Notes under the pieces: generated by a model
Databases searched by the model: none
Seen by the model: the letters and a program-made list of their open reading frames with translations, nothing else
Told to the model about the DNA's origin: nothing
Shown: piece after piece, positions 34,123-42,607 of the stretch
Numbering within the stretch: the stretch's first letter is position 1
Layout of the letters: every line of letters begins with the position of its first letter
NCBI GenBank assembly: GCA_020632595.1
Contig: JACKFF010000001.1
Span: forward strand, 992,001-1,056,000
Source of the DNA: Nitrospiraceae bacterium
GTDB lineage: Bacteria; Nitrospirota; Nitrospiria; Nitrospirales; UBA8639
Reading direction: 5' to 3'
DNA: 64,000 bases
Program-made: the position numbers and the translations under genes

Positions 34123-34215
34123 TGCGTCTTCCCTGATTTTTTGTCCCCCCCTTCACCCTTTTCGCCGATTCCATTACAGTCCCTTTACCGGATTACCTTC
34201 TTCATAGGGACATTC

Positions 34216-36576
34216 ATGTCGCTCTTACCAAAATCTCATCGCATTCTGGAGCGTCCATTCATGGAGTTTCGTCCATTCGGGAAGGATACCCAGGGTGCAA
34301 CGATTCAGGATGTAAGCGGAATCGCCATCCGCGCCAATCTTGAATATCTGGAGGAGGCCATACAGCGACACCAGGGACCGGAGGCCGCAGAGGAGGCCTT
34401 GCGCACTCTTGTCGCCTTACTGAACGAACGGATTCCCGACCGCACCTACCATGTGACGGTCGATTTCCTCAAGAACCACTGGAATAGCTATTCCTATGAA
34501 TTTGCCATGTTTTTGGCCGAATTTTCTGTTCAGCTCTCGCACGAGGAGAATTTTCATTTCAATCTGGGGCGGGAAAAATTTCTCTCGCCCATTATTCAAA
34601 TCCTCGGGCGGCCCTTTTCGATAGCCCAGATATACCGCCTGTTCCCGCACTTTGTCGAAAAATTCACCAAAGGCTCGCTCAAGCCGGAGGTCATATCGGT
34701 CACCAATGGCCATGCCGTGATGCGGCTCCAATTGTCCGAATCCACAATCAGACAGTTCGGGCCGTACCTCCAGGGCTGTGCCGAACGGATATGCCACACC
34801 ACAAAGGCGACGGTTGCAGAAGTCCCGGCCCGCATGTTTGGAAAACGGGCGGCCTCGATCCAGGACAGGAGCTGCATCGCCGAGGGCGCCCCCTATTGCG
34901 AATGGGCCTTTACCTGGGAACCCGAGCGGCGGACCATGCGGGGATGGATTTTGGGCGGCCTTGCATTGGGGGTGGCCATCATTGCAACCGTGAGAGTTTT
35001 GGCTCCCGATCAACCCTGGTGGGTCAGTGCGGGAATCTTTCTCCTCCCCTTGCTCATCCTTCCCTTGGCAAAACGGCTTTGGGATGATCGGCTGGAGATT
35101 CAAGAGCGCGGGAAAATCATTCAAGAACAATTGGAGGCGGCTGAACAACGGCACGAAGAATTGCGGGAGGCCTATTTAGCACAAGAGCATACATTGATCG
35201 AGATCCGGCGACGAGTCGATGAATTGACCATGCTGCATCAGCTCACCCTCCACATCGGATCAACCCTCGACCGCGAAACCATTATCGAATCAGGGCTCAA
35301 AGCCATTGTGGGCTCACTCTCCTTTGACCATGCCTGGGCAACCCTCTGGGACGCACCGCATCAACTCTTTCACAAAATTCAATCAGAAGGTATGTCGGAA
35401 CGATGGAGGACATTGGTTCAAGACACCCATATTCCCTCAGCCCCGCAGGACCTCCTTCACAGAACCCTCCATACGCAAGAACCCATCGTCATAGAGGACA
35501 TCACGGATATACTGAGTCAGTGCCATCCCACCACTCGACTGCTCTTGGGGGAGGCCGGAACGAAAAGCGGATTCTCCCTTCCCCTGATTAGTCAGAGTCA
35601 ACTCCTTGGTGTGTTGATCGTTGGGAGTACGTACCAGAAAGCCATGCCCATCGCCGAACAAAACTTATTATCCACGGTCGCCCACGAAATGGCGATTGCT
35701 CTTGATACGGCGATGGCCTATGACGAGATCGAAGCCTTGAACATCGGGTTGGAGAACAAAGTGCAGGAGCGAACACTGGCATTACAACAGGCCAACACAG
35801 ACCTGGAAGCCGCCAATCACCGACTCAAAGAACTTGACCGGATGAAATCTCAATTTCTCTCACATTGCTCTCATGAATTGCGCACCCCCTTAACCTCGAT
35901 TAAAGGATTCACGGAAAATCTGCTTCATGGAATGGTGGGCCCCCTTGCGGAACGCCAACACCTTTACCTCACCAGAATCAGTGCTAACGCCAATCGACTC
36001 ACCCGCATGATTGCCGACCTTCTCGACTTATCGCGCATTGAGGCAGGGACCGTCCGGTTAGCCCATGGATCTGTGTCATTGTCCGAACTTCTTGAGGATG
36101 TCACGCAGGAATTGCTGCCACTCATCCAGACCAAGGCCCAACACCTGACGCTCGAACTCACAGAAGACCATTTGACCGCCTGGGGAGACCAGGACCGCCT
36201 GCATCAAATCCTCACCAATCTCGTTCACAATGCCCATAAATTTTCGCCACAAGAAGGACGCATCCTGGTTAGAGCTTCTCCCGCTCCTCCGGGTCACATC
36301 CTCCTCACAATCTCCGATACCGGTCCGGGGATCCCCCGGGAAGCTCAAGCCAGCCTTTTTCAGCCCTTCTTCCAGGCTCACCGGATCCCGGAAATCGGCA
36401 CGCAGGGGCTGGGGTTGGGACTCTCCATTGTGCGACAACTGGTGGAACTGCACGGTGGGACGATCTCTGTGCAAAGTCCGCCTGGAGAAGGTGCCACGTT
36501 TCACCTTCGTCTTCCGTCCGTCTGCCCTTCAACGCTCTCACCCTCCGCTCAAGCCTTCCATGAACCTCCAATCTAA
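34216..36576 (+). CDS. V4R/GAF membrane histidine kinase
   Basis: About 786 residues from ATG at 34216 (an upstream in-frame TTG at 34141 is unlikely). A large N-terminal domain at residues 20-240 ends in AEGAPYCEWAFTWEP, the cysteine-bearing end of a V4R-type (4-vinyl reductase-like) small-molecule sensor. Two membrane helices follow (about 245-265 and 275-293), then a coiled coil, a GAF domain (ETIIESGLKAIVGSLSF), another coiled coil, and a HisKA domain with His553 in SHELRTPLTSIKGF. The ATPase domain has N and G boxes (NLVHNAHKFS, DTGPGIP, GLGLGLSIV). No response regulator gene is adjacent. The signal is unknown. Confidence 0.9.
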   Translation: MSLLPKSHRILERPFMEFRPFGKDTQGATIQDVSGIAIRANLEYLEEAIQRHQGPEAAEEALRTLVALLNERIPDRTYHVTVDFLKNHWNSYSYEFAMFLAEFSVQLSHEENFHFNLGREKFLSPIIQILGRPFSIAQIYRLFPHFVEKFTKGSLKPEVISVTNGHAVMRLQLSESTIRQFGPYLQGCAERICHTTKATVAEVPARMFGKRAASIQDRSCIAEGAPYCEWAFTWEPERRTMRGWILGGLALGVAIIATVRVLAPDQPWWVSAGIFLLPLLILPLAKRLWDDRLEIQERGKIIQEQLEAAEQRHEELREAYLAQEHTLIEIRRRVDELTMLHQLTLHIGSTLDRETIIESGLKAIVGSLSFDHAWATLWDAPHQLFHKIQSEGMSERWRTLVQDTHIPSAPQDLLHRTLHTQEPIVIEDITDILSQCHPTTRLLLGEAGTKSGFSLPLISQSQLLGVLIVGSTYQKAMPIAEQNLLSTVAHEMAIALDTAMAYDEIEALNIGLENKVQERTLALQQANTDLEAANHRLKELDRMKSQFLSHCSHELRTPLTSIKGFTENLLHGMVGPLAERQHLYLTRISANANRLTRMIADLLDLSRIEAGTVRLAHGSVSLSELLEDVTQELLPLIQTKAQHLTLELTEDHLTAWGDQDRLHQILTNLVHNAHKFSPQEGRILVRASPAPPGHILLTISDTGPGIPREAQASLFQPFFQAHRIPEIGTQGLGLGLSIVRQLVELHGGTISVQSPPGEGATFHLRLPSVCPSTLSPSAQAFHEPPI

Positions 36577-36921
36577 GAAGGGATCGTTGAAAAAAGCCGC
36601 CAGCGGCGTTCTCGCCATTGTTCCGTGCTCACGTACTGGAAATACGCTCTGCGCGCAAAAATGGCTGCGGCCTTCCCTTCGACATGACTCAGGGCAGGAC
36701 TGGACGAACTTTTTTGCACCGCCCCGAGGCCTGTGATATGCAACATTCCCAAGAATGCTCCACAGACTACATACGTCAATCCCATACCCTCAGAATCCAT
36801 TTCTCTAAACGGCTTGTCACGGATTGGCGGAAAATTCCATGTAATCCCTCAGGATTTTCATCGTCCTACCGATAAACGTGGATAGTATTGCCTACGACAT
36901 TATTGGAAGGGAGGTGGAACC
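36577..36921. other. Intergenic region with a dispersed repeat copy
   Basis: About 345 bp between the kinase and a tiny lysine-rich reading frame. Most of the first half is repeat family 1, copy 2. Nothing else is recognised. Confidence 0.55.
36580..36726 (+). repeat. Dispersed repeat family 1, copy 2
   Basis: About 147 bp with the same order of blocks as copy 1: GTTGAAAAAAGCCGCC, AGCGGCGTTCTCGCCATT, ATGGCTGCGGCCTTC, GACTCAGGGCA and GGACGAACTTTTTTGCACCG at the end. It starts directly after the stop codon of the kinase. Confidence 0.85.
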
Positions 36922-37008
36922 ATGAAAAAAGTCGCGAAAAAGAAACCGGCCAAAAAAGCCGCCGTGCGAATGAAAAAGTCTCCGGGGAAAAAAAAGGCGT
37001 CACGATAA
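36922..37008 (+). CDS. 28-residue lysine-rich peptide
   Basis: Twenty-eight codons after a good ribosome site (GGGAGGTGG). The predicted peptide, which begins MKKVAKKKPAKKAA, is almost entirely Lys, Ala, Arg and Pro, like the tails of bacterial histone H1-like proteins. It may be a real small DNA- or RNA-binding peptide, or a fragment of a longer gene. The evidence is the start signal and the biased composition. Confidence 0.45.
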   Translation: MKKVAKKKPAKKAAVRMKKSPGKKKASR

Positions 37009-37214
37009 CGCCCCTCGGACATCACACTGTGTAGGTCCGGGGGGTCGAATCTACTCCCCGGATTGCACTTTTCCTTCTTCAGGCCCACACTCACTCGTTC
37101 CCTCCTGCATCTTGACCTCACAACGGATGTTCGCATCCGCACAAGTTGAGTTTGCAGTCAGGTTATGTAATAACTTCCGATCACTATTCCCCATGTATAG
37201 CGAAAACACCCGTT

Positions 37215-38069
37215 ATGGACATTAATGCACAAACTCAACTCTGCGGGCTGTTAGGCAACCCGGTCGAGCATTCGCTTTCCCCCGCTATTCACAATGCGGC
37301 CTTTCGTCAATTAGGGTTAAATTTTGTCTATCTGGCGTTTCCCGTCCAGGATCTCGAAGGGGCAGTTCGGGGCCTCCGGGCCTTGGGCCATATTCGGGGA
37401 CTCAGCGTGACCATCCCACATAAAGTAAACATTCTCCCTTTGTTAGATTCCGCCGAAACGACCGCCAAACACATTGGCTCGGTGAATACGATCGTCAAAG
37501 ACCGGGGCCTGTTAGTGGGCTCCAACACGGATGCATCCGGCGCGCTCCAAGCCTTGCAACAAGGCGGAGTAGAAACCACCGGACAACGGGTCGTCATTCT
37601 AGGGTCCGGAGGAGCCGCTCGTGCCATTGCCTTTGCACTCGGCGTGGAAGGCAAAATTGAACATTTGACTCTCCTCGGCGTCGATGAACAGGAACGAACA
37701 GCCTTGGCGAACGACCTCAAAGCCAAAACATCCATCCTCTTGCACGACCGCGCTTTGACTCCTGAAACACTGCAATCGGCACTGGCACAGGCCCAATTGC
37801 TTATTCATTGCACACCTATTGGCATGCACCCGAAAGTTGACGAAAGCTGTGTCCCCAAACATCTGTTGCACCGCGATCTGACAGTGATGGATATTGTCTA
37901 TAACCCACTCAATACGCGTTTATTGCAGGACGCACAGGCGGCGGGATGCCGCACCATCCAAGGGATCAACATGTTTCTTTATCAGGCTGTGGGACAGTTT
38001 GAACTCTGGACCGGCAAGCCCGCACCAATCGAGGTGATGCGTAAGGTTCTCACCTCCCACTTCTCTTGA
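37215..38069 (+). CDS. aroE: Shikimate dehydrogenase
   Basis: A 284-residue enzyme that reduces 3-dehydroshikimate with NADPH in aromatic amino acid synthesis. ATG at 37215 is chosen since the protein then opens LCGLLGNPVEHSLSPAIHNA, the substrate-binding motif, at residue 9. Catalytic Lys is in LSVTIPHKV, and Asn and Asp in GSVNTIV and GSNTDASG. The nucleotide-binding loop VVILGSGGAARAIAFAL is near residues 128-144. MDIVYNPLNTRLLQDAQAAG and INMFLYQAVGQFELWTG complete the family pattern. aroK follows about 240 bp later. Confidence 0.96.
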   Translation: MDINAQTQLCGLLGNPVEHSLSPAIHNAAFRQLGLNFVYLAFPVQDLEGAVRGLRALGHIRGLSVTIPHKVNILPLLDSAETTAKHIGSVNTIVKDRGLLVGSNTDASGALQALQQGGVETTGQRVVILGSGGAARAIAFALGVEGKIEHLTLLGVDEQERTALANDLKAKTSILLHDRALTPETLQSALAQAQLLIHCTPIGMHPKVDESCVPKHLLHRDLTVMDIVYNPLNTRLLQDAQAAGCRTIQGINMFLYQAVGQFELWTGKPAPIEVMRKVLTSHFS

Positions 38070-38311
38070 ATGAAGGAAATCGGGTTCGGATATAGCCCAA
38101 ACCCTGAGTTCCTGGGATGGAGAATTCAAACGGAGAAAGAATTGGCCCTGGTAACTTTCCTCCACAAACGTCACATGCCCGCTGGCCTGAACAAAATTCT
38201 CCCTTGGTCCCCTCCGGCATTTTCAACTGTTTTCAGAAGAAATTTCACTCCGGTTCTGTTCCAACCTGTCCGAAAATGGGCTTCTAACCAACACTTCAAA
38301 ACGGGAGATTT

Positions 38312-38818
38312 ATGAATATCGTCTTAATAGGATACAGAGGAACGGGAAAAAGTACTGTGGCAGCAATGCTGGGCCAACGTCTCGGACAAAAGGTCATCTC
38401 CACTGATGAAGAAATCGTCAAGGAGGCGAAGCAATCCATTCCTCAGCTTATCGAAAAATTCGGGTGGGATCATTTCCGCACGCTTGAAACTGAGGTGTGT
38501 CAAAAGCTTAACGGTCAGGAAAATCTGGTCATCGACACAGGCGGGGGTCTCATCCTTAAAGAAGAAAACGTCAGAATGCTTAAAAATAATGGAAAGATTT
38601 TCTGGCTGACTGCCGAAGTTCCAACGATCGCCAGCCGGATTTCCAGCGATACGCAGCGGCCCTCTCTGTCAGGCACCAAATCCTTCGTCGAAGAAATCGA
38701 AGAAATTCTTGAAATTCGCAAACCTCATTACCAAGCCGCCGCGGATGATATCATTCCAACCGACCAAATTTCCCCGGAACAAATTGCTGAGACCATTCTT
38801 TCCCGAATTTCAACCTAA
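38312..38818 (+). CDS. aroK: Shikimate kinase
   Basis: A 168-residue P-loop kinase that phosphorylates shikimate. Walker A is NIVLIGYRGTGKSTVA at residues 2-17. The shikimate-binding DEEI (STDEEIVKEAKQSIPQLIEK), the Arg in HFRTLETEV, the GGG loop (DTGGGLILKEEN) and the lid (RPSLSG) are all visible. An AGATTTATG start is preceded by CGGGAG. With aroE upstream, it forms a short aromatic synthesis pair. No oddities are seen. Confidence 0.95.
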   Translation: MNIVLIGYRGTGKSTVAAMLGQRLGQKVISTDEEIVKEAKQSIPQLIEKFGWDHFRTLETEVCQKLNGQENLVIDTGGGLILKEENVRMLKNNGKIFWLTAEVPTIASRISSDTQRPSLSGTKSFVEEIEEILEIRKPHYQAAADDIIPTDQISPEQIAETILSRIST

Positions 38819-39019
38819 ACCATATACTCAGGGGACTGGATAGCAGGGATCAGTCATTGCCAAAGAAAAGAAAAAGCATAGTAAACCCCGCTGGGTTAAA
38901 ATCTTTCCGCCTTTTCTCCCATGTCAGCCCTCGCCCCATTGGGGGAGAGGAGACACCAAAACAGTATAGGAGTGGGGATTAAAGCAGTCTAATGCAGTTA
39001 ACCAACTATGGGATCCATG

Positions 39020-39210
39020 TCGTTTTTGGAGATGCCGGGGTTTCGTCCCGGCAGCCGAGCCACTTTTGTTTCGGCAAAAGTGGCCAAAACCAGTGACGCC
39101 CAGACAGGCTTCATTGGATGGGACAGACGCGAGCCTTCAGAGAGCAGACCAACTCGCTGCGCTCAGACAAGGTCTGCTGAATGCCCGGAACGTCTGTCCC
39201 TTGAGCCTGT
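39020..39210 (+). repeat. Multi-hairpin repeat family 2, copy 1
   Basis: Contains the hairpin CCACTTTTG-TTTCGG-CAAAAGTGG (39059-39084), a spacer CCAAAACCAGTGACG, and a larger stem whose arms are GGGACAGACG (39120) and CGTCTGTCCC (39191), with an inner stem AGCAGACC/GGTCTGCT and the loop AACTCGCTGCGCTCAGACAA. The loops, but not the stems, match copy 2 in reverse complement. Confidence 0.75.
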
Positions 39211-39359
39211 CAGCAGGCGTCGAATAAAACAAAAAGGGAAAGGGAAGGTGGGTTTTACATACTAGGTTCCAAAGCAGCACAAGCGGTTTATGTGATGCCG
39301 AGATCTGTAACAAAAGATCAGAGCATTAGTGGAATCCCGTGGCCTTATGGCGAGGCCAA

Positions 39360-39510
39360 GTCGTGTTGCCGACTTCGGAGGAAGGCGCGCATTGTTTGAG
39401 CATAGCGAGTTTGCGCGCCGCCGGAGTCGGCAACACGGCGCAAGGCACCCGAAGGGCCACGCCACGGCCACCATGGTTTTGGGTCCTTTTGCCGAAACAA
39501 AAGGACCTCG
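39360..39510 (-). repeat. Multi-hairpin repeat family 2, copy 2 (inverted)
   Basis: Outer arms GTGTTGCCGACT (39363) and AGTCGGCAACAC (39425), inner arms GGCGCGCA/TGCGCGCC, loop TTGTTTGAGCATAGCGAGTT, then the hairpin GGTCCTTTTG-CCGAAA-CAAAAGGACC (39482-39507). The loop is 18 of 20 identical to the reverse complement of the loop in copy 1. Confidence 0.75.
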
Positions 39511-39784
39511 TCCGCCGGACGAAAGTCGGCAATTGATATCAAGAAGGCGCCGACTCCTTTTACGGATAATATCAACCTTGCCCAGGGAAACAGACATGGG
39601 ATCCACCACGGCCGGACCAGCTCAGATGATCTCGACCTGAAAGATGCATTTTTGTAAGGCCTGACCCCGAATGTGACGAATGCCTTTTCCGCTGTTTTGG
39701 AAAATTAGTAACGCTTGGTCCTTTTCAACGAATCCAAAAGAGCATTACACTGCTTTTGATTTGACGCTCTACATCATCACCTGT

Positions 39785-40282
39785 ATGAATCCTTCCACTG
39801 ACAAACAGATGAACCCGTCAGCCGATCCTTGGCGAAGACCCTGGGTTATCGAATGGTCCCAGGATTTATTGGACAGTTATGCCTATTGGTTGAACAATGA
39901 ACTGATTTCCCGTCAGGGTACTTCACTGGTACAGGCGGAACACTTGTTTACCTGCCCATTTGTGGTCGTCTCTCACGGATTGGAGGATGACCCTATCCTC
40001 AATTATGGAAACCGGACCGCGTTAACTCTGTGGGAAATGGATTGGGACCAACTGACTCACACGCCCTCCCGGCAAACGGCCGAGCCTGTGAACCGTGAGG
40101 AACGAGCCCGCATGCTGCATCAGGCTAAAACCAAGGGGTTCATTGCCGATTATCGCGGAGTCCGGATCTCCCGATCCGGAAAACGTTTTTTAGTTGAACA
40201 CGCCACCGTCTGGAATATTCGCAAACCGGACGGGACTCCGCTCGGACAGGCCGCCACCTTTTCAACCTGGACGTTCGTATAG
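39785..40282 (+). CDS. MEKHLA domain protein
   Basis: A 165-residue protein from ATG at 39785. The PAS-like MEKHLA domain is recognised by its order of motifs: PFVVVSHGLEDDPILNYGNR, TALTLWEMDWDQLTHTPSRQ, EERARMLHQAKTKGFIADYR and GVRISRSGKRFLVEHATVWN ending in GQAATFSTW. The domain is found alone in bacteria and in plant HD-Zip III proteins; its ligand is unknown, although a redox or small-molecule sensing role has been suggested for the fold. No catalytic residues are evident. Single gene before glk. Confidence 0.85.
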   Translation: MNPSTDKQMNPSADPWRRPWVIEWSQDLLDSYAYWLNNELISRQGTSLVQAEHLFTCPFVVVSHGLEDDPILNYGNRTALTLWEMDWDQLTHTPSRQTAEPVNREERARMLHQAKTKGFIADYRGVRISRSGKRFLVEHATVWNIRKPDGTPLGQAATFSTWTFV

Positions 40283-40449
40283 ATCGTCAAACGTCTCCTC
40301 TCACCGACTCTCCGACCTTTTCCCTTTTTATATGGATTGGCTAAGAAAGGCTCTCTTCAGGCCCTTGCTTGCCCTGAGGATTTTACCTGGGCTATGGTGC
40401 CGTGAGGTTGAGAATTGGGGCTTCAACCATTTTTCATGGGGAACGTAAC

Positions 40450-41511
40450 ATGATTTTAGCGGCTGACATCGGTGGAACAAAAATCAATCTGGCCTTGTTT
40501 GATTGGAACAAGGAACGGGTAGCCCCTATTCGAGAGGATACGGTTTGGACCGCTGATTATGAATCTTTCGAAGAAGTGTTGACGGAATTTCTTGAAGAAC
40601 CGACTTCTGCCGATTCCGAATCGGAAGATGCCACGGGCACCAGCGACGCCCTTTCGTCCGAATCCACTCCATCTTCTTCACTGGGACCTCTGACCGCCGC
40701 CTGCTTTGGCGTGCCGGGACCAGTCTTGAATAATACCTGCCGGGCCACAAATATTTCGTGGATCATCGAGGGAGACAAACTCGCGGAGTTTCTGAATATT
40801 CCCCATGTCCGCTTATTAAACGATTTGGAGGCCACTGCCTATGGGCTACGGTTCCTTCAACCGGATGAACTCGAGGATCTCAACCCCAACGCCCCGTCTC
40901 CCCCACCCGATGGCACGCGGGTCTTAATGGCTGCGGGAACAGGCCTGGGAGAATCGCTGCTCCTCTGGACAGGAGAGGACTACCACATCTGTCCCTCCGA
41001 GGGGGGACACGCCGATTTCGCACCCAACAACGATTTGGAAATCGATCTACTGCGATATTTGCGAACCAGCTATTTGCATGTCAGTTACGAACGGGTTCTT
41101 TCCGGGCCCGGTCTCCACAGCATTTATCAATTTCTCCGGGACACCAAAAAGAACGAGCCCACCTGGTTTGCCGAAAAGCTCCCAACCGGTGATCCGTCCG
41201 CATTGATTGCAGAAGCCGGGCTAACGGGGAAACCCGAAATTTGTAAAGAAGCCCTGCAGCTCTTCGTCTCTATTTACGGGGCCGAAGCCGGCAATATGGC
41301 CCTTAAGACCCTGGCCATGGGTGGCGTTTATCTCGGTGGGGGCATCGCCCCAAAAATCATATCCGCCTTACGGGAAGACACATTCATGAAAGCCTTTCTG
41401 GCAAAGGGCCGGTACAAACGGTTATTGGCCAAGATTCCCGTTCGGGTAATTTTAAATCCTCACACCGCCTTGCTCGGGGCGGCCTCGGTCGCTGCAGGCA
41501 TGGCCGGCTAA
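40450..41511 (+). CDS. glk: Glucokinase
   Basis: A 353-residue protein from ATG at 40450. The phosphate-binding opening AADIGGTKINLALFD, the sugar region (ATNISWIIEGDKL and RLLNDLEATAYGL with catalytic Asp), the adenosine motif AAGTGLGESLL, the Glu of PSEGGHADFAP and the GGVYLGGGIAPKI loop identify a group B glucokinase, which phosphorylates glucose with ATP. A 25-residue Ser/Asp/Glu-rich insert at about residues 57-80 (ADSESEDATGTSDALSSEST) is unusual. The gene precedes rpiA with a 230-bp gap. Confidence 0.93.
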   Translation: MILAADIGGTKINLALFDWNKERVAPIREDTVWTADYESFEEVLTEFLEEPTSADSESEDATGTSDALSSESTPSSSLGPLTAACFGVPGPVLNNTCRATNISWIIEGDKLAEFLNIPHVRLLNDLEATAYGLRFLQPDELEDLNPNAPSPPPDGTRVLMAAGTGLGESLLLWTGEDYHICPSEGGHADFAPNNDLEIDLLRYLRTSYLHVSYERVLSGPGLHSIYQFLRDTKKNEPTWFAEKLPTGDPSALIAEAGLTGKPEICKEALQLFVSIYGAEAGNMALKTLAMGGVYLGGGIAPKIISALREDTFMKAFLAKGRYKRLLAKIPVRVILNPHTALLGAASVAAGMAG

Positions 41512-41743
41512 CACCATGAAATCAAAGCATAACCTGGGTGTTCTTCATGATTCAGACCCAACATCCTCCCTTCGAGATCATGCTGAAAGATCTTCGCCTC
41601 CGTTTTTTTTGCCCTCGTCCCTGCCGTTTTGCCCGATAACACTCGCAGAGCATCGGGCTTTGAGAAAAAATGTCTGCAAGTTTCGATGACACGAACGCAT
41701 CCGGCCGTTTGCCAAGGTATAATGCCCACGGGTAAGACCCTCT

Positions 41744-42445
41744 ATGCCCTTTCCATCGACGCCAATGACACCTGATCAGCAAAAAGCTCAGGCCGCCCGC
41801 AAAGCCCTTGAATTTATACAAGATGGCCAGATCCTGGGACTCGGCACTGGTTCCACGGTCCATTATTTCTTGACGGCTTTAGGCCAGCGCGTACAACAGG
41901 GATTACGGGTCCGTGGCGTGCCGACCTCACAAGCTACAGCGGTCTATGCCAGACAATTGGGCATTCCGTTACTGAACAATGATGACCCCTGGGACATTGA
42001 TGTGGCAGTGGATGGCGCCGATCAGGTCGACCCCCAACTGAATCTGATTAAAGGAGGGGGGGGAGCGTTAATGAGGGAAAAAATTGTCGCGAAAGCCGCT
42101 CAGCAATTCATTGTCATTGTGGATCAGGCCAAACAGGTGGACCGTCTTGGACTTCCTTTCCCCTTACCCGTTGAAATCGTGCCATTCGGTTGGCGAACGA
42201 CGCAACGACATCTTGAGAATCTGGGATGGCCTTCCCCGTTGCGCCACAGAGCCGGCCAGCCTTTTCTCACAGACAATGGAAATTATGTGGCCGATCTCCA
42301 TATTCCTGAAATTACCGACCCCTCCGCGCTCGAATTGTCCCTGCATCAAATTCCGGGCGTGGTTGCATGCGGACTTTTCCTGGTAATGACATCCTTATTA
42401 ATTACCGGTACAAATGATGGTCCCGTGCTCACCCGCGCATCTTGA
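41744..42445 (+). CDS. rpiA: Ribose-5-phosphate isomerase A
   Basis: A 233-residue isomerase interconverting ribose 5-phosphate and ribulose 5-phosphate, used in the pentose and Calvin-type pathways. The phosphate loop LGLGTGSTVHYF is at about residues 28-39, the active DVAVDGADQVDPQLNLIKGG follows at about residue 87, and the catalytic Glu is in GALMREKI. The VEIVPFG and DNGNYVADL motifs are also present. ATG at 41744 is used; a second ATG seven codons on is possible. The seven-residue glycine codon tract KGGGG is intact. Confidence 0.96.
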   Translation: MPFPSTPMTPDQQKAQAARKALEFIQDGQILGLGTGSTVHYFLTALGQRVQQGLRVRGVPTSQATAVYARQLGIPLLNNDDPWDIDVAVDGADQVDPQLNLIKGGGGALMREKIVAKAAQQFIVIVDQAKQVDRLGLPFPLPVEIVPFGWRTTQRHLENLGWPSPLRHRAGQPFLTDNGNYVADLHIPEITDPSALELSLHQIPGVVACGLFLVMTSLLITGTNDGPVLTRAS

Positions 42446-42607
42446 GTCCTGCGTTCTCTCTGGTAGAATTAAGTGAGAATTGTTTGCTGTTGCCTGCTAC
42501 CCCCCTTACATTCAAAGTTGATAAAATGGGGAACATTGAAAAGGTTCAATAAAGCAGGGGTCTGACCACAGGACTCCCCTAACCGATAGAGGAAGAAGGT
42601 ATCCAGT

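Larger units (their letters stand above)
38819..39784. other. Long intergenic region with two multi-hairpin repeats
   Basis: About 965 bp between aroK and the MEKHLA gene. It holds two copies of repeat family 2 in opposite orientation (39020-39210 and 39360-39510). Open frames across them read as repeat translations and are not genes. The last 200 bp contain the next gene's upstream region. Confidence 0.6.

Noticed and set aside
38070..38315. Possible 81-residue gene between aroE and aroK
   Set aside because: It begins directly after the aroE stop without a ribosome site and has no recognisable motif. The gap is better seen as untranslated spacer.
39008..39640. Several overlapping open frames on both strands
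   Set aside because: They run through the hairpins of repeat family 2, and their translations simply mirror the repeat. These are not treated as genes.
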